DNA of 64,000 nucleotides from Kribbella sp. CA-293567 (GCF_027627575.1 NZ_CP114065.1:558001-622000), one strand, 5' to 3'; positions 17,600-27,997 are shown, numbered from the stretch's first letter. The notes: generated by a model not told the origin, from the letters alone. Program-made: numbers and translations.

Positions 17600-18715
17600 T
17601 CAGTGGTGAACGGTCACCACGGGCTCGAGGACCAGCCCGAAGCTCCGCAGTACGCCGAGCAGTTCGCGGTGGCCGAAGGCCTGACAGGCCGAGGCCAGTC
17701 CGGCGCGGCGCGGCGGTTGCTGCAGCAGCGAGTACGCGGCGTACGCCTGCAGGACGCCGGTCTGCTTGTAGTTGCTGTTGCCGTGGATGACGCAGTGCGC
17801 GCGGCCGAGCGGGCCCGAGGCGTGCACGGAGTCGATCGAGGTGTTGATCCGCGGGTTCTCGCGGGGCGGCATACTCGCCTGCACCGAGGCGGCCACCTCG
17901 GCCAGGGCCGCGTCCTGCTGCTCGGCCGGCAGCGTCTTGATCTGCGACTCGACCATCTTCACGGCCTCGACCACACCCTGCATCACGGCCCGGTCGAAGA
18001 CGCCGCCGGCCACCTTCACGTTGGCCACCCGCGGGTCGTTCCTGAACCAGACGGGGTGGCTGGTGCCACCCCACGGCAGCGCCAGCGCCGTCGCGTGCTG
18101 ACCGGGGACGTTCACCTCGGTGGTGGTGAGCGGATCCCACTTCACCAGCTCGTTCTGCTCCAGGTAGTGCCAGTCGGCCTTCAGGATGGTGAAGATGGTC
18201 TGCGTCGACGCGTAGGTCGGGAAGCCCTTCCACAGCACCAGGATGTCGAGGGTGTCGAGGCCAGGGGTCTCCAGGCAGATGTTCGCGGCGATCTCGCCGG
18301 TGGTGTACATCTGCGCGACACCGGGCGCCAGCAGCAGTCCTTCGGCGGTGAACTTGTCGCTCCACCCGGTCTGCGCGTCCAGCAGCCAGTCCTGTTCACC
18401 GGTGGTGTCCAGGTAGTGGCAGCCGGCCGCGAGGCTGGCCTCGACCACCTCGGGCCCGTACTTCACGAACGGGCCGACCATGTTGCTGACCACCTTCGCG
18501 CCGCGGAAGAGGTCGGTCAGCGCACTCACCTCGTGCTCGACCTCGACCACCTCGTGGTCGACGGTCTCGATGCCGGGGACCTTGTCGAGCACCTCCTGGA
18601 TCCGCTTCTTGTCCCGGCCGGCCGCGATGAACGGGACGTTGAACTCCCGCAGGTACTCGCAGACGAGCCGGCCGGTGTAGCCGGAGGCGCCGTACACGAC
18701 GACTGGTTTGGTCAT
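17600..18715 (-). CDS. DUF5938 / saccharopine dehydrogenase-like protein
   Basis: A 371-residue protein with an N-terminal Rossmann fold (VVVYGASGYTGRLVCEYL, residues about 5-22) like saccharopine dehydrogenase and trans-acting enoyl reductases. The C-terminal half corresponds to the uncharacterised DUF5938 region. Saccharopine reductase activity itself is unlikely in this setting. It lies one base from the upstream SDR gene and 70 bases from the downstream acyl-CoA ligase gene, so it is probably an oxidoreductase acting on a lipid or CoA-linked intermediate. Its substrate is unknown. Confidence 0.75.
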   Translation of the reverse strand: MTKPVVVYGASGYTGRLVCEYLREFNVPFIAAGRDKKRIQEVLDKVPGIETVDHEVVEVEHEVSALTDLFRGAKVVSNMVGPFVKYGPEVVEASLAAGCHYLDTTGEQDWLLDAQTGWSDKFTAEGLLLAPGVAQMYTTGEIAANICLETPGLDTLDILVLWKGFPTYASTQTIFTILKADWHYLEQNELVKWDPLTTTEVNVPGQHATALALPWGGTSHPVWFRNDPRVANVKVAGGVFDRAVMQGVVEAVKMVESQIKTLPAEQQDAALAEVAASVQASMPPRENPRINTSIDSVHASGPLGRAHCVIHGNSNYKQTGVLQAYAAYSLLQQPPRRAGLASACQAFGHRELLGVLRSFGLVLEPVVTVHH

Positions 18716-18716
18716 C

Positions 18717-19520
18717 TCACATCCCCATTCCGCCGTCGACCGGCAGACCCGCGCCGGTGATGAACCGGGCCGCGTCCGAGGCCAGGAAGACGACCGCGTC
18801 GGCCATGTCGGAGACCTCGCCGAGGCGGCCGAGCGGGGTGAGGCCGATCACGTCCCCGACCGCCGCTTCGGCGGACGGCCAGAGCCCGAGGGTGACCATG
18901 TCGGCCGCGAGCTTCATGCCCATCTCGGTCGGCACCAGGCCGGGGTACACACAGTTCACCCGTACGCCGTAGCCGAGCTTGCCTGCCTCCATCGCCGCCA
19001 CCCGGGTCAGCCGGTCGACCGCGGACTTGGTCGCGGAGTAGCCCGCGATGCCGGGGAAGGGGATCGTCGCCGCGACACTGGAGATGTTGACCACCGAGCC
19101 ACCGGTCCCGGCGGGTCCCTCCGGCCGCATCGCCCGGAACGCGTGCTTCACGCCCAGCGCGGTACCGAGGACGTTGATCTCCAGCATCCTGCGCACGTCG
19201 GCCGGATCGAGGTCGACCACCAGGCCGGACAGCTCGACCCCGGCGTTGTTGACCAGGATGTCCAGGCCGCCGAGCTCGGTGATGGTGGCGTCGATCGCCG
19301 CCGCCCAGTTCGCGTCGTCGGTCACGTCGAGCGGCACGAAGGCGGCGGTCGCGCCGGTGTCGCGGAGCGCGTCGGCGGTGGCCTTGCCGAGGTCCTCGGC
19401 GATGTCGGCGATGACCACCGAGGCACCGGCCGCGGCGAGGGCCTGCGCCATTCCGGCGCCGAGACCCTGAGCACCTCCGGTCACCAGGGCTTTTCGTCCG
19501 GTCAGGTCGTACACGCTCAT
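18717..19520 (-). CDS. Short-chain dehydrogenase/reductase
   Basis: A 267-residue classical SDR. The cofactor motif is TGGAQGLG at residues 14-21, NNAG is in ILVNNAGVEL, the catalytic Ser lies in VVNISSVAA, and YxxxK is YSATK. An Asp (VVIADIAED) after beta-strand 2 suggests preference for NAD. The ATG at 19520 fits the usual SDR length, although the frame is open further upstream. It is the promoter-proximal gene of the operon with the DUF5938 protein and the acyl-CoA ligase, and diverges from a TetR gene across a palindromic spacer. Confidence 0.87.
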   Translation of the reverse strand: MSVYDLTGRKALVTGGAQGLGAGMAQALAAAGASVVIADIAEDLGKATADALRDTGATAAFVPLDVTDDANWAAAIDATITELGGLDILVNNAGVELSGLVVDLDPADVRRMLEINVLGTALGVKHAFRAMRPEGPAGTGGSVVNISSVAATIPFPGIAGYSATKSAVDRLTRVAAMEAGKLGYGVRVNCVYPGLVPTEMGMKLAADMVTLGLWPSAEAAVGDVIGLTPLGRLGEVSDMADAVVFLASDAARFITGAGLPVDGGMGM

Positions 19521-19632
19521 ACGTTCTCCCCTTCGCCGCGGTACTCGGGCTGATTGACCGCCCGATCTCCGGTGAGGTTCGGTGACCGGGCGATGAGCAC
19601 AGCGTTGCCACAAACTGGACGGTCGTCAAGAC

Positions 19633-19655
19633 TTTCTTGGACAACTGTCAAGAAA
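19633..19655. promoter_or_regulatory. Palindromic operator between the SDR operon and tetR
   Basis: TTTCTTG-G-ACA and TGT-CAAGAAA face each other across 2 bases, giving 10-bp arms with one bulged G. It sits in the 184-bp divergent spacer, 49 bases from the TetR start, where a TetR dimer could control both directions. Confidence 0.45.
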
Positions 19656-19704
19656 ATCTGCGGCGCGGGTTAAACTTTCGGGAGATGACTCCCAGGAGGC
19701 AGCC

Positions 19705-20325
19705 GTGACCGAGGTGACGGACCGGATCTCGCGCCGCCAGGTGGACAAGTTCGCTGAGCGCCGCGCCCAGCTCGCCACCTCCGCGCTGCGCACCCTGTCC
19801 GAGCTCGGCTATGCCCGCACGAGCCTGCGCGAGATCGCCCAGAACTCCGACTTCTCGCACGGCGTCCTGCACTACTACTTCCGCGACAAGGTCGAGCTGA
19901 TCACGTACTGCGTGAAGCTCTACAAGGCCGAGTGCGTCACCCGCTACGACCAGATCGTGGCGACGGCGACTTCGGCCGCGCAGTTGCAGGCCGACTTCGC
20001 CCAGGCGCTGGTGACCACCTGCGACGAGGACGGCTCGATGCACCGCCTCTGGTACGACCTGCGCAACCAGGCGCTGTTCGAGGAGTCGTTCCGCGCGGAC
20101 GTGCTGGAGATCGACCAGACCCTGGAGACGATGATCTGGCGGATCGTCTCCACCTACGGCGAACTGAGCGGCACCCCGATCACCGTCTCACCCTCCACCG
20201 CCTACGCCCACTTCGACGGCCTCTTCCAGCAGGCCCTCCTCCGCCACCTCTCCGGCCGCCCCAACGCCCTGACCGACCTCCGCGACGGCGTCGAACGCAC
20301 CCTCCCGAAGCTCCTCATCCCCTGA
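19705..20325 (+). CDS. TetR family transcriptional regulator
   Basis: A 206-residue regulator with an N-terminal helix-turn-helix (TSLREIAQNSDFSHGVLHYY followed by FRDKVELI). The C-terminal ligand pocket includes MHRLWYDLRNQALFEE. The GTG start at 19705 is 5 bases after AGGAGG. It diverges from the SDR/DUF5938/ligase operon and the palindrome at 19633-19655 lies between them, so it most likely represses that operon and itself. An acyl-CoA or the ligase substrate is the likely inducer (inference). Confidence 0.88.
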   Translation: MTEVTDRISRRQVDKFAERRAQLATSALRTLSELGYARTSLREIAQNSDFSHGVLHYYFRDKVELITYCVKLYKAECVTRYDQIVATATSAAQLQADFAQALVTTCDEDGSMHRLWYDLRNQALFEESFRADVLEIDQTLETMIWRIVSTYGELSGTPITVSPSTAYAHFDGLFQQALLRHLSGRPNALTDLRDGVERTLPKLLIP

Positions 20326-20345
20326 GACCTACCCCCGGGCCCGGA

Positions 20346-20377
20346 GGGTTACCCCCTGTTCGAACCTGGGGTAACCC
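20346..20377. terminator. Hairpin between convergent tetR and paaK
   Basis: A perfect 10-bp stem GGGTTACCCC (20346-20355) pairs with 20368-20377 across a 12-base loop. It begins 20 bases after the TetR stop and 40 bases before the end of paaK, so it can end transcription from both sides. Confidence 0.65.
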
Positions 20378-20417
20378 GCCGCTCGCGGGGGTAAGTCCGG
20401 GAGTTTGGGCGGTGGGG

Positions 20418-21737
20418 TCAGGGGGTGCGGTCGTCGCGGATGCGTTTGGCTTTGCCCAGCGAGCGCTCCAGGGCGTGGGGAGGGACGACCTGTACGGCGG
20501 CTGTGACGCCTACTCGGTCCTTGACGCGGCGGGAGAGGGTCGAGGCTGCGGTTGCGTAGGAGGTCGTGGGCAGGTCGGGGGCCGCCTCGACCTGGACGGT
20601 CAGCTCGTCCATCCGGTGCGGGCGGGTGAGGATGCAGAGGTAGTGCGGGGTGAGGCCCTCGACCAGCAGGAGCTGTTCCTCGATCTGGGTCGGGAAGACG
20701 TTGACGCCGCGGACGATCATCATGTCGTCGGTCCGGCCGGTGATCTTCTCCATCCGCCGCATCCCGGGGCGGGCGGTGCCGGGCAGCAGGCGGGTCAGGT
20801 CGCGGGTGCGGTAGCGCAGTACGGGGAAGGCCTGTTTGGTCAGCGTGGTGAAGACCAGCTCGCCGATCTCGCCGTCCGGGAGCACCTCGCCGGTGACCGG
20901 GTCGATGATCTCGGGGTAGAAGTGGTCCTCCCAGACGTGCAGGCCGTCCTTGGTCTCCACGCACTCCTGCGCGACGCCCGGGCCCATCACCTCCGACAGG
21001 CCGTAGATGTCGACCGCGTGCATCCCGGTCCGGCTCTCCACCTCGGCGCGCATCTGCTCGGTCCACGGCTCGGCGCCGAAGATCCCGATCCGCAACGAGG
21101 TCTCCCGCGGATCCATGCCTCGGGCAACCATTTCGTCGAGGACGGAGAGGAAGTACGACGGCGTCACCATGATGATCCGGGCGCCGAAGTCGCGGATCAG
21201 GTCGACCTGCCGCTCGGTCATCCCGCCGGAGACCGGTACGACGGTGCACCCCAGCCGCTCGGCGCCGTAGTGCGCCCCCAGCCCACCGGTGAACAGCCCG
21301 TACCCGTAGGCGACATGACAGACATCCCCTGCCCGCCCGCCGGCGGCACGGATCGAGCGGGCGATCAGGTTCGACCAGGTGTCGATGTCGTCGCGGGTGT
21401 AGCCGACGACGGTCGGCCGGCCCGTCGTACCGGAGGAGGCGTGCACCCGCACCACCTGCTCACGCGGTACGGCGAACATGCCGAAGGGGTAGTTGTCGCG
21501 CAGGTCCTGTTTGCCGGTGAAAGGCAGCCGGCTGAGATCGGAGAAGTCCTGCAGGTCGCCGGGTGTGAAGCCGACGCCGTCCAGCGCGGCGCGATAGTGC
21601 GGCACCTTCTCGTACGCCGCCCGCACGGTCTTCCGCAGGCCGGCCAGTTGCCGCGCCCTCAGTTCGTCGACGGACAGCTTCTCGCCGTCGTCCAGCAGTT
21701 CCGGCGGGCAGGCTTCACCAAGAAAACGATCGGTCAT
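20418..21737 (-). CDS. paaK: Phenylacetate-CoA ligase
   Basis: A 439-residue adenylating enzyme that converts phenylacetate, ATP and CoA to phenylacetyl-CoA, the entry step of aerobic phenylacetate breakdown. The P-loop is ASSGTTGRPTVVGYT near residue 96. The A5-type segment is DIYGLSEVMGPGVAQEC, the hinge region is VLRYRTRDLTRLL, and the C-terminal GRTDDMMIVRGVNVFP is characteristic of PaaK. The ATG at 21737 follows AAAGG. It is 11 bases downstream of the thiolase gene and co-oriented, so the two form an operon. Confidence 0.93.
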   Translation of the reverse strand: MTDRFLGEACPPELLDDGEKLSVDELRARQLAGLRKTVRAAYEKVPHYRAALDGVGFTPGDLQDFSDLSRLPFTGKQDLRDNYPFGMFAVPREQVVRVHASSGTTGRPTVVGYTRDDIDTWSNLIARSIRAAGGRAGDVCHVAYGYGLFTGGLGAHYGAERLGCTVVPVSGGMTERQVDLIRDFGARIIMVTPSYFLSVLDEMVARGMDPRETSLRIGIFGAEPWTEQMRAEVESRTGMHAVDIYGLSEVMGPGVAQECVETKDGLHVWEDHFYPEIIDPVTGEVLPDGEIGELVFTTLTKQAFPVLRYRTRDLTRLLPGTARPGMRRMEKITGRTDDMMIVRGVNVFPTQIEEQLLLVEGLTPHYLCILTRPHRMDELTVQVEAAPDLPTTSYATAASTLSRRVKDRVGVTAAVQVVPPHALERSLGKAKRIRDDRTP

Positions 21738-21748
21738 GCGGAGACCTT

Positions 21749-22954
<1,206 letters not shown>

Positions 22955-23053
22955 GAGTCCTCCTCGAGGATGGTGCCCGGCAACTGACAGCTACGCCGGC
23001 GTGCAGCTGGTTCGCAGCCCATGTTGTGACACTCTAGCCCTGCTCTGGTCATG

Positions 23054-23074
23054 GACTGTAACATCACAGTCATG
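23054..23074 (+). promoter_or_regulatory. Leaderless paaN promoter with overlapping palindrome
   Basis: TAACAT (23059-23064) fits TANNNT and ends exactly 7 bases before the paaN ATG at 23072; no ribosome site precedes that ATG. A perfect dyad GACTGT-AACATC-ACAGTC covers 23054-23071, so a bound repressor would mask the -10 and the transcription start. It also lies in the divergent spacer of the thiolase/paaK operon. Confidence 0.45.
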
Positions 23075-24754
23075 ACTCCGGAGATGACGACCGACTGGCT
23101 GGCTGCCCACCGCGAACGGCTGGACGGAGCGCTGACCGCGATCCGCAGCCGCGGCTACTACTCCGCCTACCCGGAGTCGCCCAGCCCGCGGGTCTACGGC
23201 GAGACCGCCGCCGAGGACGGCAAGGCCGCTTTCGAGGCGCATCGCGGGACGACGTACCCGCTGGAGACGCCCGGCGCCACCGGCACGGTCAGCTCCGAGG
23301 AGTCCCCGTACGGCGTCGCGCTCGACGTCCAGTACCCGCGAACCACCGAGTCCGGCCTCGACGAGCTGCTCGGTGCCGCGCAGGCCGGCCTGAAGGACTG
23401 GCGCAAGGCCGGCGTCGACGGCCGCGTCGGCGTGACGCTGGAGATCCTCGACCGGCTGCACAAGCGGGTCTTCGAGCTGGCCAACGCGGTCCAGCACACC
23501 AGCGGCCAGGCCTTCGTGATGGCGTTCCAGGCCGGTGGCGCGCATGCGCTCGACCGCGCGCTGGAGGCGATCGCGTACTCGTACGAGGAGATGAACCGCT
23601 ACCCGGCGACCGCGATCTGGGAGAAGCCCGCCAAGGGCGACCCGATCCGGCTGGAGAAGAACTTCACCGTCACCGGCCGGGGCGTCGCGCTGGTGATCGG
23701 CTGCAACACCTTCCCCACCTGGAACTCCTGGCCCGGCCTGTTCGCCTCGCTGGTCACCGGCAACGCGGTCGTCGTCAAGCCGCACCCGCTGGCCGTGCTG
23801 CCGCTCGCGATCACCGTCGAGGTGGCCCGCGAGGTGCTCGCCGAGGCCGGCCTCGACCCGAACCTGGTCACCCTGGCCGCCGAGCACCCTGGCGACGGTC
23901 TGGCCAAGCCGCTCGCGCTGCGCCCCGAGATCAAGGTGATCGACTTCACCGGCGGCACCGAGTTCGGCGACTGGCTGGAGCAGAACGCCACCCAGGCCGA
24001 GGTGTTCACCGAGAAGGCCGGCGTGAACGCGGTCATCGTCGACTCGACCGACTCGTTCAAGGCGCTCTGCAACAACCTCGCCTTCACCCTCTCGCTGTAC
24101 TCCGGCCAAATGTGCACCACCACCCAGAACCTGTTCGTCCCCGCCGACGGGATCGAGACCGATGAGGGGCACAAGTCCTTCGACGAGGTCGGCGCCGGTC
24201 TGGCCCGCTCGATCGGCAAGCTGCTCGGCGACGACGCCCGGGCGGTCGAACTGCTCGGCGGCATCGTGAACCAGGCCGTGGTGAGCCGGCTCGAGCTGGC
24301 CGGTGAGTACGGCGAGGTGGTGCTGGAGTCGCGCGCGATCCAGCACCCGGCGTACGCCGACGCCGTCGTCCGGACCCCGCTGCTGGTCGCGGTCGACGCC
24401 AAGGACGAGGACGTCTTCGGCCGGGAGTGCTTCGGCCCGGTCTCCTTCCTGGTCCGCACCAGCGGCACGGCGGAGTCGATCGAGCTGTTCCGGCGGACGG
24501 TCCAGGAGGGTGGCGCGATGACCGCCGGCGTCTACTCGACCGACGAGACGATCCTCGACGAGGTCCGCGACGCCGCGCTCGACGTGGGCGTCGCGCTGTC
24601 GGAGAACCTGACCGGCCAGGTGTTCGTCAACCAGTCGGCCGCGTTCAGCGACTTCCACGGCACCGGGGCCAACCCGGCGGCCAACGCCACGTACACCGAT
24701 GGCGCCTACGTTGCGAGTCGCTTCCGCGTCATCCAGTCTAGGCGTCATGCCTGA
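23072..24754 (+). CDS. paaN: Phenylacetic acid degradation protein PaaN (aldehyde dehydrogenase family)
   Basis: A 560-residue aldehyde-dehydrogenase-superfamily protein of the PaaN type, implicated in ring-cleavage product oxidation in phenylacetate catabolism. The active-site Cys is in LYSGQMCTTTQNLFV and the general-base Glu region is VFTEKAGVNAVIVD. The C-terminal segment (FVNQSAAFSDFHGTGANPAA) is typical of PaaN. No MaoC hydratase domain is fused, unlike PaaZ. The ATG at 23072 is preferred over one 7 codons upstream because a -10 element sits 7 bases before it. The monooxygenase genes paaABCDE are not in the window. Confidence 0.9.
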   Translation: MTPEMTTDWLAAHRERLDGALTAIRSRGYYSAYPESPSPRVYGETAAEDGKAAFEAHRGTTYPLETPGATGTVSSEESPYGVALDVQYPRTTESGLDELLGAAQAGLKDWRKAGVDGRVGVTLEILDRLHKRVFELANAVQHTSGQAFVMAFQAGGAHALDRALEAIAYSYEEMNRYPATAIWEKPAKGDPIRLEKNFTVTGRGVALVIGCNTFPTWNSWPGLFASLVTGNAVVVKPHPLAVLPLAITVEVAREVLAEAGLDPNLVTLAAEHPGDGLAKPLALRPEIKVIDFTGGTEFGDWLEQNATQAEVFTEKAGVNAVIVDSTDSFKALCNNLAFTLSLYSGQMCTTTQNLFVPADGIETDEGHKSFDEVGAGLARSIGKLLGDDARAVELLGGIVNQAVVSRLELAGEYGEVVLESRAIQHPAYADAVVRTPLLVAVDAKDEDVFGRECFGPVSFLVRTSGTAESIELFRRTVQEGGAMTAGVYSTDETILDEVRDAALDVGVALSENLTGQVFVNQSAAFSDFHGTGANPAANATYTDGAYVASRFRVIQSRRHA

Positions 24755-26129
24755 CGCCGAGAACCTGAAGGAAGTATTCGCGTACTACGACCGCTGGCTG
24801 GCCTTCAACCAGCGCTACCAACGGATCCCCGGTGTTCAGGCCGCCGTCTTCGCCGAGGACGCGGTCGCGTTCTCGGCGGCGTACGGGCGGGCCGACGTCG
24901 AGCAGGAGGTCGCGCTGACCGAGCAGCACCTGTTCCGGATCGCGTCGCACTCCAAGACGTTCACCGCGACCGCGGTGCTGCAGCTGGCCGAGCAGGGCAA
25001 GGTGCGGCTGGACGACAAGGTCGCGACGCATGTGACCGAGATCGTCGGTACGCCGCTGGGCGAGCGCACCGTCCGCGATCTGCTCAGCCACGCCGGTGGC
25101 GTCGTTCGGGACAGCGACGCGGGCGACTTCTGGCAGCTGGAGACGGCTTTCCCGGATCGTGAGCAGCTGCTGGGGGTGCTCAGCGACCCGGGGTCGGCCG
25201 TGCTGACCGACAACGAGCGTTTCAAGTACTCCAACATCGGCTACGGACTGCTCGGGCTGATCGTCGAGGCAGCCACCGGTACGCCGTACAACGACTACGT
25301 GCGGACCGCGATCGTCGACAAGCTCGGCCTGACCGGGCTCGGACCCGAGCTGGACCCGGCCAGAGCCGACGAGTACGCCGTCGGCTACAGCTCCCTCTCG
25401 TACGCCGATCAGCGAGTGCCGATCGATCACATCGACACCCGGGCTCTCGCTTCGGCGACCGGGTTCTTCGGCACCGCGCGCGACGTCGTGAGCTACTGGT
25501 CGGCGCATCTGCCCGGTGACGACCGGCTGCTGACCGACGCGTCCAAGCGGCAGATGCAGCACCCGTGGTGGAAGACGGCGGAGGACGACTGGCCGAAGTA
25601 CGGGCTCGGTCTGATGATCTCGAAGATCGGCGAGCGGGAGCTGTTCGGCCACAGCGGCGGCTACCCGGGCCACATCACGTTGTCGATGGTCGACGCAGAG
25701 CGCCGGCTGGCGGTGGCGGTACTGACGAACGCGATCGACGGTCCCGCGCGGCAGTTGACCGAGGCGGCGTTCAAGCTGATCGACCTGGCCGAGTCGAAGC
25801 CACGGGAGGACGCGGCCGGGCTGGATCGCTTCACCGGTCGCTACGCCAACCTGTGGGGTGTCATGGACGTCGTCCAGCTCGGCGGGCGGCTCTACGCGAT
25901 CGACCCGAGCTCGCCCGATCCGGCCGCGGAGCCGACCACGATCGTGCCGGAGGGCGACAACCTGCGCGTCACCGGCGGGTCCGGCTACGGCGCCATCGGG
26001 GAGACCTACCGCTTCACCTTCGGGCCTGACGGCGAGGTGGAGTCGGTGCGCGGTTCCAGCGGGCTGTCGCGGCCGATCGACGCCTTCTCGCTGCCCGGCC
26101 GAGTGCGGGTGAGTAGCGTTGAGGCATGA
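24747..26129 (+). CDS. Serine hydrolase, beta-lactamase/class C PBP-like
   Basis: A 460-residue hydrolase of the same broad family as the one at 14081. The SxxK motif is SHSK in RIASHSKTFTATAV, the Tyr motif is YSNIGYGLLG, and the HSGG motif is FGHSGGYPGH. A beta-barrel-like C-terminal domain follows from about residue 365. There is no signal peptide. The ATG at 24747 overlaps the end of paaN by 8 bases and has little ribosome-site character. The 3' end overlaps the next gene by ATGA. Its activity is probably esterase or amidase; no link to phenylacetate is proven. Confidence 0.84.
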   Translation: MPDAENLKEVFAYYDRWLAFNQRYQRIPGVQAAVFAEDAVAFSAAYGRADVEQEVALTEQHLFRIASHSKTFTATAVLQLAEQGKVRLDDKVATHVTEIVGTPLGERTVRDLLSHAGGVVRDSDAGDFWQLETAFPDREQLLGVLSDPGSAVLTDNERFKYSNIGYGLLGLIVEAATGTPYNDYVRTAIVDKLGLTGLGPELDPARADEYAVGYSSLSYADQRVPIDHIDTRALASATGFFGTARDVVSYWSAHLPGDDRLLTDASKRQMQHPWWKTAEDDWPKYGLGLMISKIGERELFGHSGGYPGHITLSMVDAERRLAVAVLTNAIDGPARQLTEAAFKLIDLAESKPREDAAGLDRFTGRYANLWGVMDVVQLGGRLYAIDPSSPDPAAEPTTIVPEGDNLRVTGGSGYGAIGETYRFTFGPDGEVESVRGSSGLSRPIDAFSLPGRVRVSSVEA

Positions 26130-26644
26130 CCATCCACGGGGATCATCCGTTCCTGCCACCTGAGTCGGAGCGGAGCCCGGTACGGCGGCTGCGCGGCCGG
26201 TTGCCGTCGCCGGTCGGGCTGTGGACTACGCAGTACGAGGGCAAGCGGGCCGGGCTGACCGTCTCGTCGATGCTCGTGGCCGACGGCGAACCCGGCTACG
26301 TGATCGGGCTGATCGACCCGGACTCGGACCTCTGGGAAACGTTGCGAAAGGCAAGAACCTCGGTGGTCAGCCTGCTCGGTGGCCCGCACCAGCAGCTCGC
26401 CGACGCCTTCGGGTACGTCGCGCCGGCGCCGGGCGGGCCGTTCCGGATGATCGACTGGACCGAGACGGAGTTCGGGCCGGCCCCGGTCGGAGTGAGCACG
26501 TGGGCGGGCTGCCGGCTGGTCTCGGCAGACCCGCCGGAGGTCGGCTGGGCGCTCCAGGTCCAGCTGGAAATCGTCCAGGTCGAGCTGGCCGCAGACGAGA
26601 TCCCCACCCTCATCCACCGCCGAGGTCGCTACACCGCCTTTTAA
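26126..26644 (+). CDS. Flavin reductase-like (FMN-binding split-barrel) protein
   Basis: A 172-residue protein resembling the small flavin reductase components of two-component monooxygenases: SPVGLWTTQYEGKRAGLTVSS corresponds in style to the FMN-binding opening strand region, and GCRLVSADPPEVGWA to a central strand of the barrel. It starts in the ATGA overlap with the serine hydrolase gene, so the two are co-expressed. No oxygenase partner gene is adjacent. The family call is moderate because the protein is divergent. Confidence 0.65.
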   Translation: MTIHGDHPFLPPESERSPVRRLRGRLPSPVGLWTTQYEGKRAGLTVSSMLVADGEPGYVIGLIDPDSDLWETLRKARTSVVSLLGGPHQQLADAFGYVAPAPGGPFRMIDWTETEFGPAPVGVSTWAGCRLVSADPPEVGWALQVQLEIVQVELAADEIPTLIHRRGRYTAF

Positions 26645-26883
26645 CTGCAGACGCCCGCGCCAGCTCCTTCGCCGCCTGCTCCCCACCCCCCAGCTCCGTC
26701 GTCGCTCGTTCCGCTGCCATGACTGCACTGACGGCGTGCTCAGCCTGATGCGTCGAACCGCTCTGGCTCGCATTTGCTTGCCGCCATCGAGCGGTGGTTG
26801 TCGAATCGGCCTGAAATCAGAACGGCGAGGACAGTTGGCGGAGGTTGAGTATCTGCCCGGCGTCCTGTGCTTAAAGTGAGGAC

Positions 26884-27915
26884 ATGCGAGCTACCACGAT
26901 TCATGCGCCGTTCGACGTCCGGCTGAGCGAGGTTCCGGACCCGGTGATCACCAAGCCGACGGACGCGGTGATCAAGATCGTGGCCGGCTGCATCTGCGGG
27001 TCCGACCTGTGGCCCTACCGTGGCGAGAACAAGATCACCCCGGGCAGCCGGATCGGGCACGAGTATGTCGGGATCGTCCAGGAGGTCGGTTCCGAGGTGC
27101 GTTCGGTGCGTCCGGGTGACTTCGTTGTCACCCCGTTCGTGGCCAGTGACGGCACCTGTCCGAACTGTCTGGCGGGGCTGCAGTCGGTCTGCCAGAACAT
27201 CGTCGGGATCGGCAGCAAGGACGCCGACGGTGGGCAGGGTGAGTTCGCGAAGGTTCCGTGGGCCGACGGCACGCTGGTGGCGACTCCCGGCGTACCGGAC
27301 GACGCGCTGGTGCCCTCGCTGCTCACGTTGTCCGATGTGATGGGCACGGGCTGGCACGCCGCCCGGTCGGCCCGGGTCAAGGCCGGTGACACGGTCGTGG
27401 TGGTCGGCGACGGGGCGGTCGGGCTGTGCGGCGTACTGGCTGCGGCGCGGATGGGCGCCGAGCGGGTGATCGCGCTTTCCCGGCATGCCTCGCGGCAGCA
27501 GATCGCCCGGGAGTTCGGAGCGACCCACCTCATCGCGGAGCGTGGCGACGAGGCGAAGGCGGCCGTGCTGGAGCTCACCGACGGGGTCGGGGCGGACGCC
27601 GTACTGGAGTGTGTCGGCACAGATCAGTCGTTCAAGACCGCGTTCGACGTGGCCCGGCCCGGTGCGACGGTGGGGTTCGTCGGCGTACCGCACGGGGTCG
27701 AGGTGCCGGTCCGGAAGATGTTCGGCCGCAACATCGGGCTGGCCGGCGGCGTCGCTCCGGCGCGCCAGTACCTGCCGGAACTGATGGCGGACGTGCTCTC
27801 GGGAGCGATCAATCCGGGGTTGGTCTTCGACGCCGAGATGCCGCTGGACGACGTGGCCGAAGGCTACAAGGCGATGCACGAACGGCGGGCGATCAAGGTG
27901 CTGCTCCGGCCCTGA
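26884..27915 (+). CDS. Zinc-dependent alcohol dehydrogenase (MDR family)
   Basis: A 343-residue medium-chain dehydrogenase. Catalytic-zinc ligands are Cys in GCICGSDLWPYRG and the GHE motif (RIGHEYVG). The structural-zinc lobe reads CPNCLAGLQSVC, with Gly where the third Cys usually stands, a variant seen in this subgroup. The NAD(P)-binding motif is VVGDGAVGLCGVLAA. It would oxidise an alcohol or polyol; the substrate is unknown. AGTGAGG lies just before the ATG. The 239-bp upstream gap contains only weak promoter candidates. Confidence 0.87.
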   Translation: MRATTIHAPFDVRLSEVPDPVITKPTDAVIKIVAGCICGSDLWPYRGENKITPGSRIGHEYVGIVQEVGSEVRSVRPGDFVVTPFVASDGTCPNCLAGLQSVCQNIVGIGSKDADGGQGEFAKVPWADGTLVATPGVPDDALVPSLLTLSDVMGTGWHAARSARVKAGDTVVVVGDGAVGLCGVLAAARMGAERVIALSRHASRQQIAREFGATHLIAERGDEAKAAVLELTDGVGADAVLECVGTDQSFKTAFDVARPGATVGFVGVPHGVEVPVRKMFGRNIGLAGGVAPARQYLPELMADVLSGAINPGLVFDAEMPLDDVAEGYKAMHERRAIKVLLRP

Positions 27916-27997
27916 CGCGCAGTACCAGTGCTCGTAGTGGCCTTACAAGTGCCGCGTGTGTGCGCTCTCACTTCAGATTCGCGCAAGGGATCACGTC

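Noticed and set aside
17600..18715. Lysine biosynthesis or degradation role for the saccharopine-dehydrogenase-like gene
   Set aside because: Only the N-terminal fold is shared; the C-terminal DUF5938 region and operon partners point elsewhere.
22991..24748. 585-codon minus-strand frame opposite paaN
   Set aside because: Shadow frame; paaN on the plus strand has clear active-site motifs.
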